64,000 nucleotides of DNA. Origin: Amblyomma americanum (Eukaryota > Arthropoda > Arachnida > Ixodida > Ixodidae). Where the stretch lies: contig NC_135502.1 in the NCBI RefSeq assembly GCF_052857255.1, positions 152,279,868-152,343,867 on the forward strand, read 5' to 3'. The notes beneath the pieces were generated by a model, which saw only the letters and a list, made by a program, of their open reading frames with translations, did not search any database and had not been told where the DNA came from. Positions 27,001 through 41,746 of this stretch are shown piece after piece. The position numbers and the translations under genes are program-made. Position 1 is the stretch's first letter. The number at the start of each line of letters is the position of its first letter.

Positions 27001-29681
27001 CCTGACCGGCGCATCTACAGCAACGAGCGCCTACAGTGCGGGGATAGAAGCGATATCGTCGGAGTTTATACACTTCGTCCGGATCACACTGTTGACCAGA
27101 TGACAACATTGTTATTTTCTCGGGACCTCGCTCTTCTAGCGACACCACCTGGTAGTAGCGGTGTGACGTCATCTGAGACCACCGATATATAAGAAGCACC
27201 TCATCGGTTCGTATTCTGTGGGTACGATGGACGCGGACTGGCAATGACGCTAACGAGGACCTTGTTCTGCGTTATGCAGGGCATTTTCCTGATCGGCGCA
27301 TCTACAGCAACGAGCGCCTACACATGCTGGGATAGAAGCGATATCATCGGCGTTTATTAACTTCGTCCGGATTACAGTTGACCAGATGACAGCATGGATA
27401 TTTTCTGGCGACCTGGCTCTTCTAGCGGCACCACCTGGTAGTCGCGGTGTGACGTCACCCAAGAACACCACTATAAAACAATCACCTCACCGGTTCGTCT
27501 TCTGCGGACACGATGGACACGGACTGGCAATGACGCCTACGAGGACCTTGTTCTGCGTTCTGCAGGGCATTTTCCTGATCGGCGGATCTACAGCAACGAC
27601 CGCCCACACTTGCGGGGACAGAAGCGATATCGTCGGCGTTATCAGCTTCGTCCGGATTACACTGTTGACCAGATGACAGCATGGTTATTTTCTGGCGACC
27701 TGGCTCTTCTAGCGACACCACCTGGTAGTCGCGGTGTGACGTCACTTGAGACTACCAATATACAAGAAGCACGTCACCGGTTCGTATTCTGTGGGCACGA
27801 TGGACGCGGACTGGCAATGACGCCTACGAGGACCTTGTTCTGCGTTCTGCATGACATTTTCCAGATCAGCGCATCTACAGCAACGAGCGTGTACACGTGC
27901 GGGGATAGAAGCGAAATCGTCGGCGTTTATCAACTTCGTCCGGATTACACTGTTGACCACATGACAGCATGGTTATTTTCTGGCGACCTGGCTCTTCTAG
28001 CGACCCCACCTGGTAGTCGTGATGTGACGTCACCCAAGAACACTACTATAAAAGAAGCACCTCACCGGTTCGTGTTCTGTGGACACCATGGACGCGGACT
28101 GCCAATGATGCCTACGAGGACCTTGTTCTGCGTTCTGCAGGGCATTTTCCAGATCGGCGCATCTACAGCAAAAAGCGGCTACACGTGCGGGGATAGAAGC
28201 GATATAGTCGGCGTTTATCAACTCGTCCGGATTACACTGTTGACCAGATGACAGCATGGTTATTTTCTGGCGACCTGACTCTTCTAGCGACAATACCTGG
28301 AAGTCGCGGTGTGACGTCACCTGAGAGCACCACTATAAATGAAGCACCTCACCGGTTCGTATTCTGTGGGCACGATGAACGCGAACTGGCAAAGACGTCT
28401 ACGAGGACCTTGTTCTGCTTTCTGCAGGGCTTTTTTCTGAACGGCACATCTACAGCAACGAGCGCCTACACGTGCGGGGATAGAAGTGATATCGTCGGAA
28501 TTTATACTCTTCGTCCGGATCACACTGTTGACCAGATGACAACATTGTTTTTTTCTCAGGACCTCGCTCTTCTAGCGACACCACCTTGTAGTCGCGGTGT
28601 GACGTCACCTGAGACCACCAATAAGTAAAAAGCACCTCATCGGTTCGTATTCTGTGGGTACGATGGACGCGGACTGGCAATGACGCTAACGAGGACCTTG
28701 TTCTGCGTTATGCACTTCATTTTCCAGATCGGCGCATCTACAGCAAAGAGTGCCTACACGTGCGGGGATTGAAGCGATATCATCGGCGTTTATCAACTTC
28801 GTCCCGATTACACTGTTGACCAGATGACAGCATTGTTATATTCTCGGGACCTGGTTCTTCTAGCGGCACCACCTGGTAGTCGCTGTGCGACGTCGCCTAG
28901 ACCACCAATATACAAGAAGCACCTCACCGGTTCGTATTCTGTGGGCACGATGGACGCGGACTGGCAATAACGCTAAAGAGGACCTTGTTCTGCGTTCTGC
29001 AGGGCATTTTCCAGATCGACGTATCTAGAGCAACGAGCGCCTACACGTGCGGGGATAGAAGCGATACCGTCTGCGTTTATCAACTTCGTCCGTATTGCAC
29101 TGTTGACCACATGACAGCATGGTTATTTTCTGGCGACCTGGCTCTTCTAGCGACACCACCTGGTAGTCGTGATGTGACGTCACCCAAGAACACCACTATA
29201 TAAGAAGCACCTCACCGGTTCGTCTTCTGTGGACACGATGGACGCGGACTGGCAATGACGCTAACGAGGACCTTGTTCTGCGTTATGCAGGGCATTTTCC
29301 AGCTCGGCGCATCTACAGCAACGAGCGCCTACACGCGGGGATAGAAGCGGTATCGTCGGCGTTTATCAACTTCGTCCGGATTACACTGTTGACCATATGA
29401 CAGCATTGTTATATTCTCGGGACCTGGCTCTTCTAGCGACACCACCTGGTAGTCGCGGTGTGACGTCACCTGAGACCACCAATATACAAGAAGCACCTCA
29501 CCGGTTCGTATTCTATGGGCACGATGGACGCGGACTGGCAATAACGCTAAAGAGGACCTTGTTCTGCGTTCTTCAGGGCATTTTCCAGATCGGCCTATCT
29601 ACAGCAACGAGCGCCTACACGTGCGGGGATAGAAGCGATATCGTCGGCTTTATCAACTTCGCCCGGATTACAGTTGACCAG
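21066..29681. repeat. Higher-order satellite copy 3 (30 monomers)
   Basis: 8616 bp. It is collinear with copy 1 at offset 18669 bp from 2397 to about 5850. The offset then drops to 17233 bp, so one of the two 1436-bp (5-monomer) blocks is absent. A further one-monomer difference from copy 2 occurs near 29100, where the offset to copy 2 changes from 8904 to 8616. Confidence 0.85.
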
Positions 29682-32600
29682 TTGACAGCATGGTTATTTT
29701 CTGGCGACCTGGCTCTTCTAGCGACACCACCTGGTAGTCGCGGTGTGACGTCACCCAACAACACCACTATAAAACAATCACCTCACCGGTTCGTCTTCTG
29801 GGGACACGATGGACGCGGACTGGCAATGACGCCTACGAGGACCTTGTTCTGCGTTCTGCAGGACATTTTCCAGATCAGCGCATCTACAGCAACGAGCGTC
29901 TACACGTGCGGGGATAGAAGCGATATCGTTGGCGTTTATCAACTGCGTCCGGATTACACTGTTGACGAGACGACAGCATGGTTATTTTCTGGCTACCTGA
30001 CTCTTCTAGCGACAATACCTGGAAGTCGCGGTGTGACGTCACCTGAGAGCACCACTATAAAAGAAGCACCTCACCGGTTCTTATTCTGTGGGCACGATGG
30101 ACGCGGACTGGCAATGACGCCTACGAGGACTTTGTTCTGCGTTCTGCAGGGCAATTTCCTGATCGGCGCATCTACAGCAACGAGCGCCTACACGTGCGGG
30201 GATAGAAGCGATATTGTCGGAGTTTATACACTTCGTCCGGATCACACTGTTGACCAGATGACAACATTGTTATTTTCTCGGGACCTAGCTCTTCTAGCGA
30301 CACCACCTGGTAGTAGCGGTGCGACGTCATCTGAGACCACCAATATATAAGAAGCACCTCATCGGTTCGTATTCTGTGGGTACGATGGACGCGGACTGGC
30401 AATGACGCTAACGAGGACCTTGTTCTGCGTTATGCAGGGCATTTTCCAGTTCGGCGCATCTACAGCAACGAGCGCCTACACGTGCGGGGATAGAAGCGAT
30501 ATCATCGGCGTTTATTAACTTCGTCCGGATTACAGTTGACCAGATGACAGCATGGATATTTTCTGGCAACCTGGCTCTTCTAGCGTCACCACCTGGTAGT
30601 CGCGGTGTGACGTCACCCAAGAACACTACTATAAAACAATCACCTCACCGGTTCGTCTTCTGCGGACACGATGGACGCGGACTGGCAATGACACCTACGA
30701 GGACCTTGTTCTGCGTTCTGCAGGGCATTTTCCTGATCGGCGCATCTACAGCAACGACCGCCTACACGTGCGGGGACAGAAGCGATATCGTCGGCGTTAT
30801 CAACTTCGTCCGGATTACACTGTGGACCAGATGACAGCATGGTTATTTTCTGGCGACCTGGCTCTTCTAGCGACACCACCTGGTAGTCGCGGTGTGACGT
30901 CACTTGAGACTACCAATATACAAGAAGCACGTTACCGGTTCGTATTCTGTGGGCACGATGGACGCGGACTGGCAATGACGCCTATTAGGACCTTGTTCTG
31001 CGTTCTGCATGACATTTTCCAGATCAGCGCATCTACAGCAACGAGCGTCTACACGTGCGGGGATAGAAGCGATATCGTCGGCGTTTATCAACTTCGTCCG
31101 GATTACACTGTTGACCACATGACAGCATGGTTATTTTCTGGCGACCTGGCTCTTCTAGCGACACCACCTTGTAGTCGCGGTTTGACGTCACCTGAGACCA
31201 CGAATATACAAGAAGCATGTCACCGGTTCGTATTCTGTGGGCACGATGGACGCGGACTGGCAATAACGCTAAAGAGGACCTTGTTCTGCGTACTGCAGGG
31301 CTTTTTCCAGATCGGCGTATCTAGAGCAACGAGCGCCTACACGTGCGGGGATAGAAGCGATACCGTCTGCGTTTATCAACTTCGTCCGTATTGCACTGTT
31401 GACCACATGACAGCATGGTTATTTTCTGGCGACCTGGCTCTTCTAGCGACACCACCTGGTAGTCGTGATGTGACGTCACCCAAGAACACTACTATAAAAG
31501 AAGCACCTCACCGGTTCGTGTTCTGTGGACACGATGGACGCGGACTGGCAATGATGCCTACGAGGACCTTGTTCTGCGTTCTGCAGGGCATTTTCCAGAT
31601 CGGCGCATCTCCAGCAACGAGCGCCTACACGTGCAGGGATAGAAGCGATATCGTCGGCGTTTATCAACTTCGCCCGGATTACAGTTGACCAGATGACAGC
31701 ATGGTTATTTTCTGGCGACCTGGCTCTTCTAGCGACACCACCTGGTAGTCGCGGTGTGACGTCACCCAACAACACCACTATAAAACAATCACCTCACCGG
31801 TTCGTCTTCTGGGGACACGATGGACGCCGACTGGCAATGACGCCTACGAGGACCTTGTTCTGCGTTCTGCAGGACATTTTCCAGATCAGCGCATTTACAG
31901 CAACGAGTGTCAGCACGTGCGGGGATAGAAGCGATATCGTTGGCGTTTATCAACTTCGTCCGGATTACACTGTTGACCAGATGACAGCATGGTTATTTTC
32001 TGGCTACCTGACTCTTCTAGCGACAATACCTGGAAGTCGCGGTGTGACGTCACCTGTGAGCACCACTATAAAACAAGCACCTCACCAGTTCGTATTCTGT
32101 GTACACGATGGACGCGGACTGGCAATGACGCCTACGAGGACCTTTTTCGGCGTTCTGCAGGGCAATTTCCTGATCGGCGCATCTCCAGCAACCAGCGCCT
32201 ACACGTGCAGGGATAGAAGAGATATCGTCGGCGTTTATCAACTTCGTCCGGATTACACTGTTGACCAGATGACAGCATTGTTATATTCTTGGGACCTGGG
32301 CCTTCTAGCGACACCACCTGGTAGTCGCGGTGTGACGTCACTTGAGACCACTAATATACAAGAAGCACGTCACCGGTTCGTATTCTGTGGGCACGATGGA
32401 CGCGGACTGGCAATGACACTAACGAGGACCTTGTTCTGCGTTCTGCAGGGCATTTTCCTTATCGGCGCATCTACAGCAACGAGCGCCTACACATGCTGGG
32501 ATAGAAGCGATATCGTCGGCGTTTATCAACTTCGCCCGGATTACAGTTGACCAGATGACAGCATGGTTATTTTCTGGCGACCTGGCTCTTCTAGCGACAC

Positions 32601-35600
32601 CACCTGGTAGTCGCGGTGTGACGTCACCCAAGAACACCACTATAAAACAATCACCTCACCGGTTCGTCTTCTGCTGACACGATGGACGCGGACTGGCAAT
32701 GAGGCCTACGAGGACCTTTTTCTGCGTTCTGCAGGGCATTTTCCTGATCGGTGCATCTACAGTTACGAGCGCCTACACGTGCGTGGATAGAAGCGTTATC
32801 GTCGGCGTTTATCAACTTCTTCCTGATTACACTGTTGACCAGATGACAGCATGGTTATTTTCTGGCGACCTGGCTCTTCTAGCGACACCACCTGGTTGTC
32901 GGGATGTGACGTCACCCAAGAACACTACTATAAAAGAATCACCTCACCGGTTCGTGTTCTGTGGACACGATGGACGCGGACTGGCAATGATGAATACGAG
33001 GACCTTGTTCTGCGTTCTGCAGGGCATTTTCCAGATCGGCGCATCTACAGCAAAAAGCGGCTACACATGCGGGGATAGAAGCGATATAGTCGGCGTTTAT
33101 CAACTCGTCCGGATTACACTGTTGACCAGATGACAGCATGGTTATTTTCTGGCGACCTGACTCTTCTAGCGACAATACCTGGAAGTCGCGCTGTGACGTC
33201 ACCTGAGAGCACCACTATAAATGAAGCACCTCACCGGTTCGTATTCTGTGGGCACGATGGACGCGGACTGGCAATGACGTCTAAGAGGACCTTGTTCTGC
33301 GTTCTGCAGGGCTTTTTTCTGATCAGCACATCTACAGCAACGAGCGCCTACACGTGCGGGGATAGAAGCGATATCGACGGAATTTATACTCTTCGTCCGG
33401 ATCACACTGTAGACCAGATGACAACATTGTTATTTTCTCAGGACCTCGCTCTTCTAGCGACACCACCTTGTGGTCGCGGTGTGACGTCACCTGAGACCAC
33501 CAATATGTAAAAAGCACCTCATGGGTTCGTATTCTGTGGGTACGATGGACGGGGACTGTAAATGACGCTAACGAGGACCTTGTTCTGCGTTATGCACTTC
33601 AATTTCCAGATCGGCGCATCTACAGCAAAGAGTGCCTAAACGTGCGGGGATTCAAGCGTTATCATCGGCGTTTATCAACTTCGTCCGGATTACACTGTTG
33701 ACCAGATGACAGCTTTGTTATATTCTCAGGACCTGGCTCTTCTGGCGGCACCACCTGGTAGTCGCTGTGCGACGTCACCTAGACCACCAATATACAAGAA
33801 GCACCTCACCGGTTCGTATTCTGTGGACACGATGGACGTGGACTGGCAATAACGCTAAAGAGGACCTTGTTCTGCGTTCTGCAGGGCATTTTCCAGATCG
33901 GCGTATCTAGAGCAACGAGCGCCTACACGTGTGGGGATAGAAGCGATATCGTCGGCGTTTATCAACTTCGCCCGGATTACTGTTGACCACATGACAGCAT
34001 GTTTATTTTCTGGCGACCTGGCTCTTCTAGCGACACCACCTGGTAGTCGTGATGTGACGTCACCCAAGAACACCACTATAAAACAATCACCTCACCGGTT
34101 CGTCTTCTGCGGACACGATGGACGCGGACTGGCAATGAGGCCTACGAGGACCTTTTTCTGCGTTCTGCAGGGCATTTTCCTGATCGGTGCATCTACAGCT
34201 ACGAGCGCCTACACGTGCGTGGATAGAAGCGTTATCGTCGGCGTTTATCAACTTCTTCCTGATTACACTGTTGACCAGATGACAGCATGGTTATTTTCTG
34301 GCGACCTGGCTCTTCTAGCGACACCACCTGGTTGTCGTGATGTGACGTCACCCAAGAACACTACTATAAAAGAAGCACCTCACCGGTTCGTGTTCTGTGG
34401 ACACGATGGACGCGGACTGGCAATGATGCCTACGAGGACCTTGTTCTGCATTCTGCAGGGCATTTTCCAGATCGGCGCATCTACAGCAAAAAGCGGCTAC
34501 ACATGCGGGGATAGAAGCGATATAGTCGGCGTTTACCAACTCGTCCGGATTACACTGTTGACCAGATGACAGCATGGTTATTTTCTGGCGACCTGACTCT
34601 TCTAGCGACAATACCTGGAAGTCGCGCTGTGACGTCACCTGAGAGCACCACTATAAATGAAGCACCTCACCGGTTCGTATTCTGTGGGCACGATGGACGC
34701 GGACTGGCAATGACGTCTACGAGGACCTTGTTCTGCGTTCTGCAGGGTTTTTTTCTGATCGGCACATCTACAGCAACGAGCGCCTACACGTGCGGGGATA
34801 GAAGCGATATCGACGGAACTTATACTCTTCGTCCGGATCACACTGTTGACCAGATGACAACATTGTTATTTTCTCAGGACCTCGCTCTTCTAGCGACACC
34901 ACCTTGTAGTCGCGGTGTGACGTCACCTGAGACCACCAATATGTAAAAAGCACCTCATGGGTTCGTATTCTGTGGGTACGATGGACGCGGACTGTAAATG
35001 ACGCTAACGAGGACCTTGTTCTGCGTTATGCACTTCAATTTCCAGATCGGCGCATCTACAGCAAAGAGTGCCTACACGTGCGGGGATTCAAGCGTTATCA
35101 TCGGCGTTTATCAACTTCGTCCGGATTACACTGTTGACCAGATGACAGCATGGATATTTTCTGGCGACCTGGCTCTTCTAGCGGCACCACCTGGTAGTCG
35201 CGGTGTGACGTCACCCAAGAACACTACTATGAAACAATCACCTCACCGGTTCGTCTTCTGCGGACACGATGGACGCGGACTGGCAATGACGCCTACGAGG
35301 ACCTTGTTCTGCGTTCTGCAGGGCATTTTCCTGATCGGCGCATCTACAGCAACGACCGCCTACACGTGCGGGGACAGAAGCGATATCGTCGGCGTTATCA
35401 ACTTCGTCCGGATTACACTGTTGACCAGATGACAGCATGGTTATTTTCTGGCGACCTGACTCTTCTAGCGACACCACCTGGTAGTCGCGGTGTGACGTCA
35501 CTTGAGACTACCAATATACAAGAAGCACGTAACCGGTTCGTATTCTGTGGCAACGATGGACGCGGACTGGCAATGACGCCTACGAGGACCTTTTTCCGCG

Positions 35601-38600
35601 TTCTGCATGACATTTTCCAGATCAGCGCATCTACAGCAACGAGCGTCTACACGTGCGGGGATAGAAGCGATATCGTCGGCGTTTATCAACTTCGTCCGGA
35701 TTACACTGTTGACCACATGACAGCATGGTTATTTTCTGGCGACCTGGCTCTTCTAGCGACACCACCTGGTAGTCGTGGTGTGACGTCACCTGAGACCACC
35801 AATATACAAGAAGCATGTCACCGGTTCGTATTCTGTGGGCACGATGGACGCGGACTGGCAATAACGCTAAAGAGGACCTTGTTCTGCGTTCTGCAGGGCA
35901 TTTTCCAGATCGGCGTATCTAGAGCAACGAGCGCCTACACGTGCGGGGATCGAAGCGATACCGTCTGCGTTTATCAACTTCGTCCGTATTGCGCTGTTGA
36001 CCACATGACAGCATGGATATTTTCTGGCGACCTGGCTCTTCTAGCCACACCACCTGGTAGTCGTGATGTGACGTCACCCAAGAACACTACTATAAAAGAA
36101 GCACCTCACCGGTTCGTGTTCTGTGGACACGATGGACGCGGACGGCAATGATGCCTACGAGGACCTTGTTCTGCGTTCTGCAGGGCATTTTCCAGATCGG
36201 CGCATCTACAGCATAGAGCGGCTACACGTGCGGGGATAGAAGCGATATAGTCGGCGTTTATCAACTCGTCCGGATTACACTGTTGACCAGATGACAGCAT
36301 GGTTATTTTCTGGCGACCTGACTCTTCTAGCGACAATACCTGGAAGTCGCGGTGTGACGTCACCTGAGAGCACCACTATAAAAGAAGCACCTCACCGGTT
36401 CTTATTCTGTAGGCACGATGGACGCGGACTGGCAATGACGCCTATGAGGACTTTGTTCTGCGTTCTGCAGGGCAATTTCCTGATCGGCGCATCTACAGCA
36501 ACGAGCGCCTACAGTGCGGGGATAGAAGCGATATCGTCGGAGTTTATACACTTCGTCCGGATCACACTGTTGACCAGATGACAACATTGTTATTTTCTCG
36601 GGACCTCGCTCTTCTAGCGACACCACCTGGTAGTAGCGGTGTGACGTCATCTGAGACCACCGATATATAAGAAGCACCTCATCGGTTCGTATTTTGTGGG
36701 TACGATGGACGCGGACTGGCAATGACGCTAACGAGGACCTTGTTCTGCGTTATGCAGGGCATTTTCCTGATCGGCGCATCTACAGCAACGAGCGCCTACA
36801 CATGCTGGGATAGAAGCGATATCATCGGCGTTTATTAACTTCGTCCGGATTACAGTTGACCAGATGACAGCATGGATATTTTCTGGCGACCTGGCTCTTC
36901 TAGCGGCACCACCTTGTAGTCGCGGTGTGACGTCACCCAAGAACACCACTATAAAACAATCACCTCACCGGTTCGTCTTCTGCGGACACGATGGACACGG
37001 ACTGGCAATGACGCCTACGAGGACCTTGTTCTGCGTTCTGCAGGGCATTTTCCTGATCGGCGGATCTACAGCAACGACCGCCCACACTTGCGGGGACAGA
37101 AGCGATATCGTCGGCGTTATCAGCTTCGTCCGGATTACACTGTTGACCAGATGACAGCATGGTTATTTTCTGGCGACCTGGCTCTTCTAGCGACACCACC
37201 TGGTAGTCGCGGTGTGACGTCACTTGAGACTACCAATATACAAGAAGCACGTCACCGGTTCGTATTCTGTGGGCACGATGGACGCGGACTGGCAATGACG
37301 CCTACGAGGACCTTGTTCTGCGTTCTGCATGACATTTTCCAGATCAGCGCATCTACAGCAACGAGCGTCTACACGTGCGGGGATAGAAGCGAAATCGTCG
37401 GCGTTTATCAACTTCGTCCGGATTACACTGTTGACCACATGACAGCATGGTTATTTTCTGGCGACCTGGCTCTTCTAGCGACCCCACCTGGTAGTCGTGA
37501 TGTGACGTCACCCAAGAACACTACTATAAAAGAAGCACCTCACCGGTTCGTGTTCTGTGGACACGATGGACGCGGACTGGCAATGATGCCTACGAGGACC
37601 TTGTTCTGCGTTCTGCAGGGCATTTTCCAGATCGGCGCATCTACAGCAAAAAGCGGCTACACGTGCGGGGATAGAAGCGATATAGTCGGCGTTTATCAAC
37701 TCGTCCGGATTACACTGTTGACCAGATGACAGCATGGTTATTTTCTGGCGACCTGACTCTTCTAGCGACAATACCTGGAAGTCGCGGTGTGACGTCACCT
37801 GAGAGCACCACTATAAATGAAGCACCTCACCGGTTCGTATTCTGTGGGCACGATGAACGCGAACTGGCAAAGACGTCTACGAGGACCTTGTTCTTCTTTC
37901 TGCAGGGCTTTTTTCTGATCGGCACATCTACAGCAACGAGCGCCTACACGTGCGGGGATAGAAGTGATATCGTCGGAATTTATACTCTTCGTCCGGATCA
38001 CACTGTTGACCATATGACAACATTGTTTTTTTCTCAGGACCTCGCTCTTCTAGCGACACCACCTTGTAGTCGCAGTGTGACGTCACCTGAGACCACCAAT
38101 AAGTAAAAAGCACCTCATCGGTTCGTATTCTGTGGGTACGATGGACGCGGACTGGCAATGACGCTAACGAGGACCTTGTTCTGCGTTATGCACTTCATTT
38201 TCCAGATCGGCGCATCTACAGCAAAGAGTGCCTACACGTGCGGGGATTGAAGCGATATCATCGGCGTTTATCAACTTCGTCCCGATTACACTGTTGACCA
38301 GATGACAGCATTGTTATATTCTCGGGACCTGGTTCTTCTAGCGGCACCACCTGGTAGTCGCTGTGCGACGTCACCTAGACCACCAATATACAAGAAGCAC
38401 CTCACCGGTTCGTATTCTGTGGGCACGATGGACGCGGACTGGCAATAACGCTAAAGAGGACCTTGTTCTGCGTTCTGCAGGGCATTTTCCAGATCGGCGT
38501 ATCTAGAGCAACGAGCGCCTACACGTGCGGGGATAGAAGCGATACCGTCTGCGTTTATCAACTTCGTCCGTATTGCACTGTTGACCACATGACAGCATGG

Positions 38601-41600
38601 TTATTTTCTGGCGACCTGGCTCTTCTAGCGACACCACCTGGTAGTCGTAATGTGACGTCACCCAAGAACACTACTATAAAAGAAGCACCTCACCGGTTCG
38701 TGTTCTGTGGACACGATGGACGCGGACTGGCAATGATGCCTACGAGGACCTTGTTCTGCGTTCTGCAGGGCATTTTCCAGATCGGCGCATCTACAGCAAA
38801 AAGCGGCTACACGTGCGGGGATAGAAGCGATATAGTCGGCGTTTATCAACTCGTCCGGATTACACTGTTGACCAGATGACAGCATGGTTATTTTCTGGCG
38901 ACCTGACTCTTCTAGCGACAATACCTGGAAGTCGCGGTGTGACGTCACCTGAGAGCACCACTATAAATGAAGCACCTCACCGGTTCGTATTCTGTGGGCA
39001 CGATGAACGCGAACTGGCAAAGACGTCTACGAGGACCTTGTTCTTCTTTCTGCAGGGCTTTTTTCTGATCGGCACATCTACAGCAACGAGCGCCTACACG
39101 TGCGGGGATAGAAGTGATATCGTCGGAATTTATACTCTTCGTCCGGATCACACTGTTGACCATATGACAACATTGTTTTTTTCTCAGGACCTCGCTCTTC
39201 TAGCGACACCACCTTGTAGTCGCAGTGTGACGTCACCTGAGACCACCAATAAGTAAAAAGCACCTCATCGGTTCGTATTCTGTGGGTACGATGGACGCGG
39301 ACTGGCAATGACGCTAACGAGGACCTTGTTCTGCGTTATGCACTTCATTTTCCAGATCGGCGCATCTACAGCAAAGAGTGCCTACACGTGCGGGGATTGA
39401 AGCGATATCATCGGCGTTTATCAACTTCGTCCCGATTACACTGTTGACCAGATGACAGCATTGTTATATTCTCGGGACCTGGTTCTTCTAGCGGCACCAC
39501 CTGGTAGTCGCTGTGCGACGTCACCTAGACCACCAATATACAAGAAGCACCTCACCGGTTCGTATTCTGTGGGCACGATGGACGCGGACTGGCAATAACG
39601 CTAAAGAGGACCTTGTTCTGCGTTCTGCAGGGCATTTTCCAGATCGGCGTATCTAGAGCAACGAGCGCCTACACGTGCGGGGATAGAAGCGATACCGTCT
39701 GCGTTTATCAACTTCGTCCGTATTGCACTGTTGACCACATGACAGCATGGTTATTTTCTGGCGACCTGGCTCTTCTAGCGACACCACCTGGTAGTCGTAA
39801 TGTGACGTCACCCAAGAACACTACTATAAAAGAAGCACCTCACCGGTTCGTGTTCTGTGGACACGATGGACGCGGACTGGCAATGATGCCTACGAGGACC
39901 TTGTTCTGCGTTCTGCAGGGCATTTTCCAGATCGGCGCATCTACAGCAAAAAGCGGCTACACGTGCGGGGATAGAAGCGATATAGTCGGCGTTTATCAAC
40001 TCGTCCGGATTACACTGTTGACCAGATGACAGCATGGTTATTTTCTGGCGACCTGACTCTTCTAGCGACAATACCTGGAAGTCGCGGTGTGACGTCACCT
40101 GAGAGCACCACTATAAATGAAGCACCTCACCGGTTCGTATTCTGTGGGCACGATGAACGTGAACTGGCAAAGACGTCTACGAGGACCTTGTTCTGCTTTC
40201 TGCAGGGCTTTTTTCTGATCGGCACATCTACAGCAACGAGCGCCTACACGTGCGGGGATAGAAGTGATATCGTCGGAATTTATACTCTTCGTCCGGATCA
40301 CACTGTTGACCAGATGACAACATTGTTTTTTTCTCAGGACCTCGCTCTTCTAGCGACACCACCTTGTAGTCGCGGTGTGACGTCACCTGAGACCACCAAT
40401 AAGTAAAAAGCACCTCATCGCTTCGTATTCTGTGGGTACGATGGACGCGGACTGGCAATGACGCTAACGAGGACCTTGTTCTGCGTTATGCACTTCATTT
40501 TCCAGATCGGCGCATCTACAGCAAAGAGTGCCTACACGTGCGGGGATTGAAGCGATATCATCGGCGTTTATCAACTTCGTCCCGATTACACTGTTGACCA
40601 GATGACAGCATTGTTATATTCTCGGGACCTGGTTTTTCTAGCGGCACCACCTGGTAGTCGCTGTGCGACGTCACCTAGACCACCAATATACAAGAAGCAC
40701 CTCACCGGTTCGTATTCTGTGGGCACGATGGACGCGGACTGGCAATAACGCTAAAGAGGACCTTGTTCTGCGTTCTGCAGGGCATTTTCCAGATCGGCGT
40801 ATCTAGAGCAACGAGCGCCTACACGTGCGGGGATAGAAGCGATACCGTCTGCGTTTATCAACTTCGTCCGTATTGCACTGTTGACCACATGACAGCATGG
40901 TTATTTTCTGGCGACCTGGCTCTTCTAGCGACACCACCTGGTAGTCGTGATGTGACGTCACCCAAGAACACCACTATATAAGAAGCACCTCACCGGTTCG
41001 TCTTCTGTGGACACGATGGACCCGGACTGGCAATGACACTTACGAGGACTTTTTCTGCGTTCTGAAGGGCATTTTTCTGATCGGCGCATCTACAGCAACG
41101 AGCGCGTACACGTGCGGGGATAGAAGCGATATCGTCGGCGATTATCAACTTCGTCCGGATTACAGTTGACCAGATGACAGCATGGTTATTTTCTCTGGAC
41201 CTCGCTCTTCTAGCGACACCACCTGGTAGTCGCGGTGTGAAGCCATCTGAGACCACCAATATATAAGAAGCACCTCATCGGTTCGTATTCTGTGGGTACG
41301 ATGGACGCGGACTGGCAATGACGCTAACGAGGACCTTGTTCTGCGTTATGCAGGGCATTTTCCAGCTCGGCGCATCTACAGCAACGAGCGCCTACACGCG
41401 GGGATAGAAGCGGTATCGTCGGCGTTTATCAACTTCGTCCGGATTACACTGTTGACCATATGACAGCATTGTTATATTCTCGGGACCTGGCTCTTCTAGC
41501 GACACCACCTGGTAGTCGCGGTGTGACGTCACCTGAGACCACCAATATACAAGAAGCACCTCACCGGTTCGTATTCTATGGGCACGATGGACGCGGACTG

Positions 41601-41746
41601 GCAATAACGCTAAAGAGGACCTTGTTCTGCGTTCTTCAGGGCATTTTCCAGATCGGCGTATCTACAGCAACGAGCGCCTACACGTGCGGGGATAGAAGCG
41701 ATATCGTCGGCTTTATCAACTTCGTCCGGATTACACTGTTGACCAC
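29682..41746. repeat. Higher-order satellite copy 4 (about 42 monomers, internally expanded)
   Basis: About 12065 bp. It begins collinear with copy 3 at offset 8616 bp. The extra 1436-bp block is present again (offset becomes 10052). Two monomers are missing near 35140 (offset 9478). A 1150-bp, 4-monomer block is then repeated three times (37441-40890), and one more monomer is added near 41000-41290. The balance 30+5-2+8+1 gives 42 monomers, which agrees with the length. Confidence 0.82.
37441..40890. repeat. Triplicated 4-monomer (1150-bp) block in the satellite
   Basis: Three head-to-tail copies begin near 37441, 38591 and 39741. The first two share private changes (TTGTTCTTCTTTCTGCAG, and CATATGACAACATTG where other monomers have CAGATGACAACATTG). 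The second and third share GTCGTAATGTG before the CRE. This overlapping pattern of shared variants is what successive unequal crossing-over within the block would give. Confidence 0.85.
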
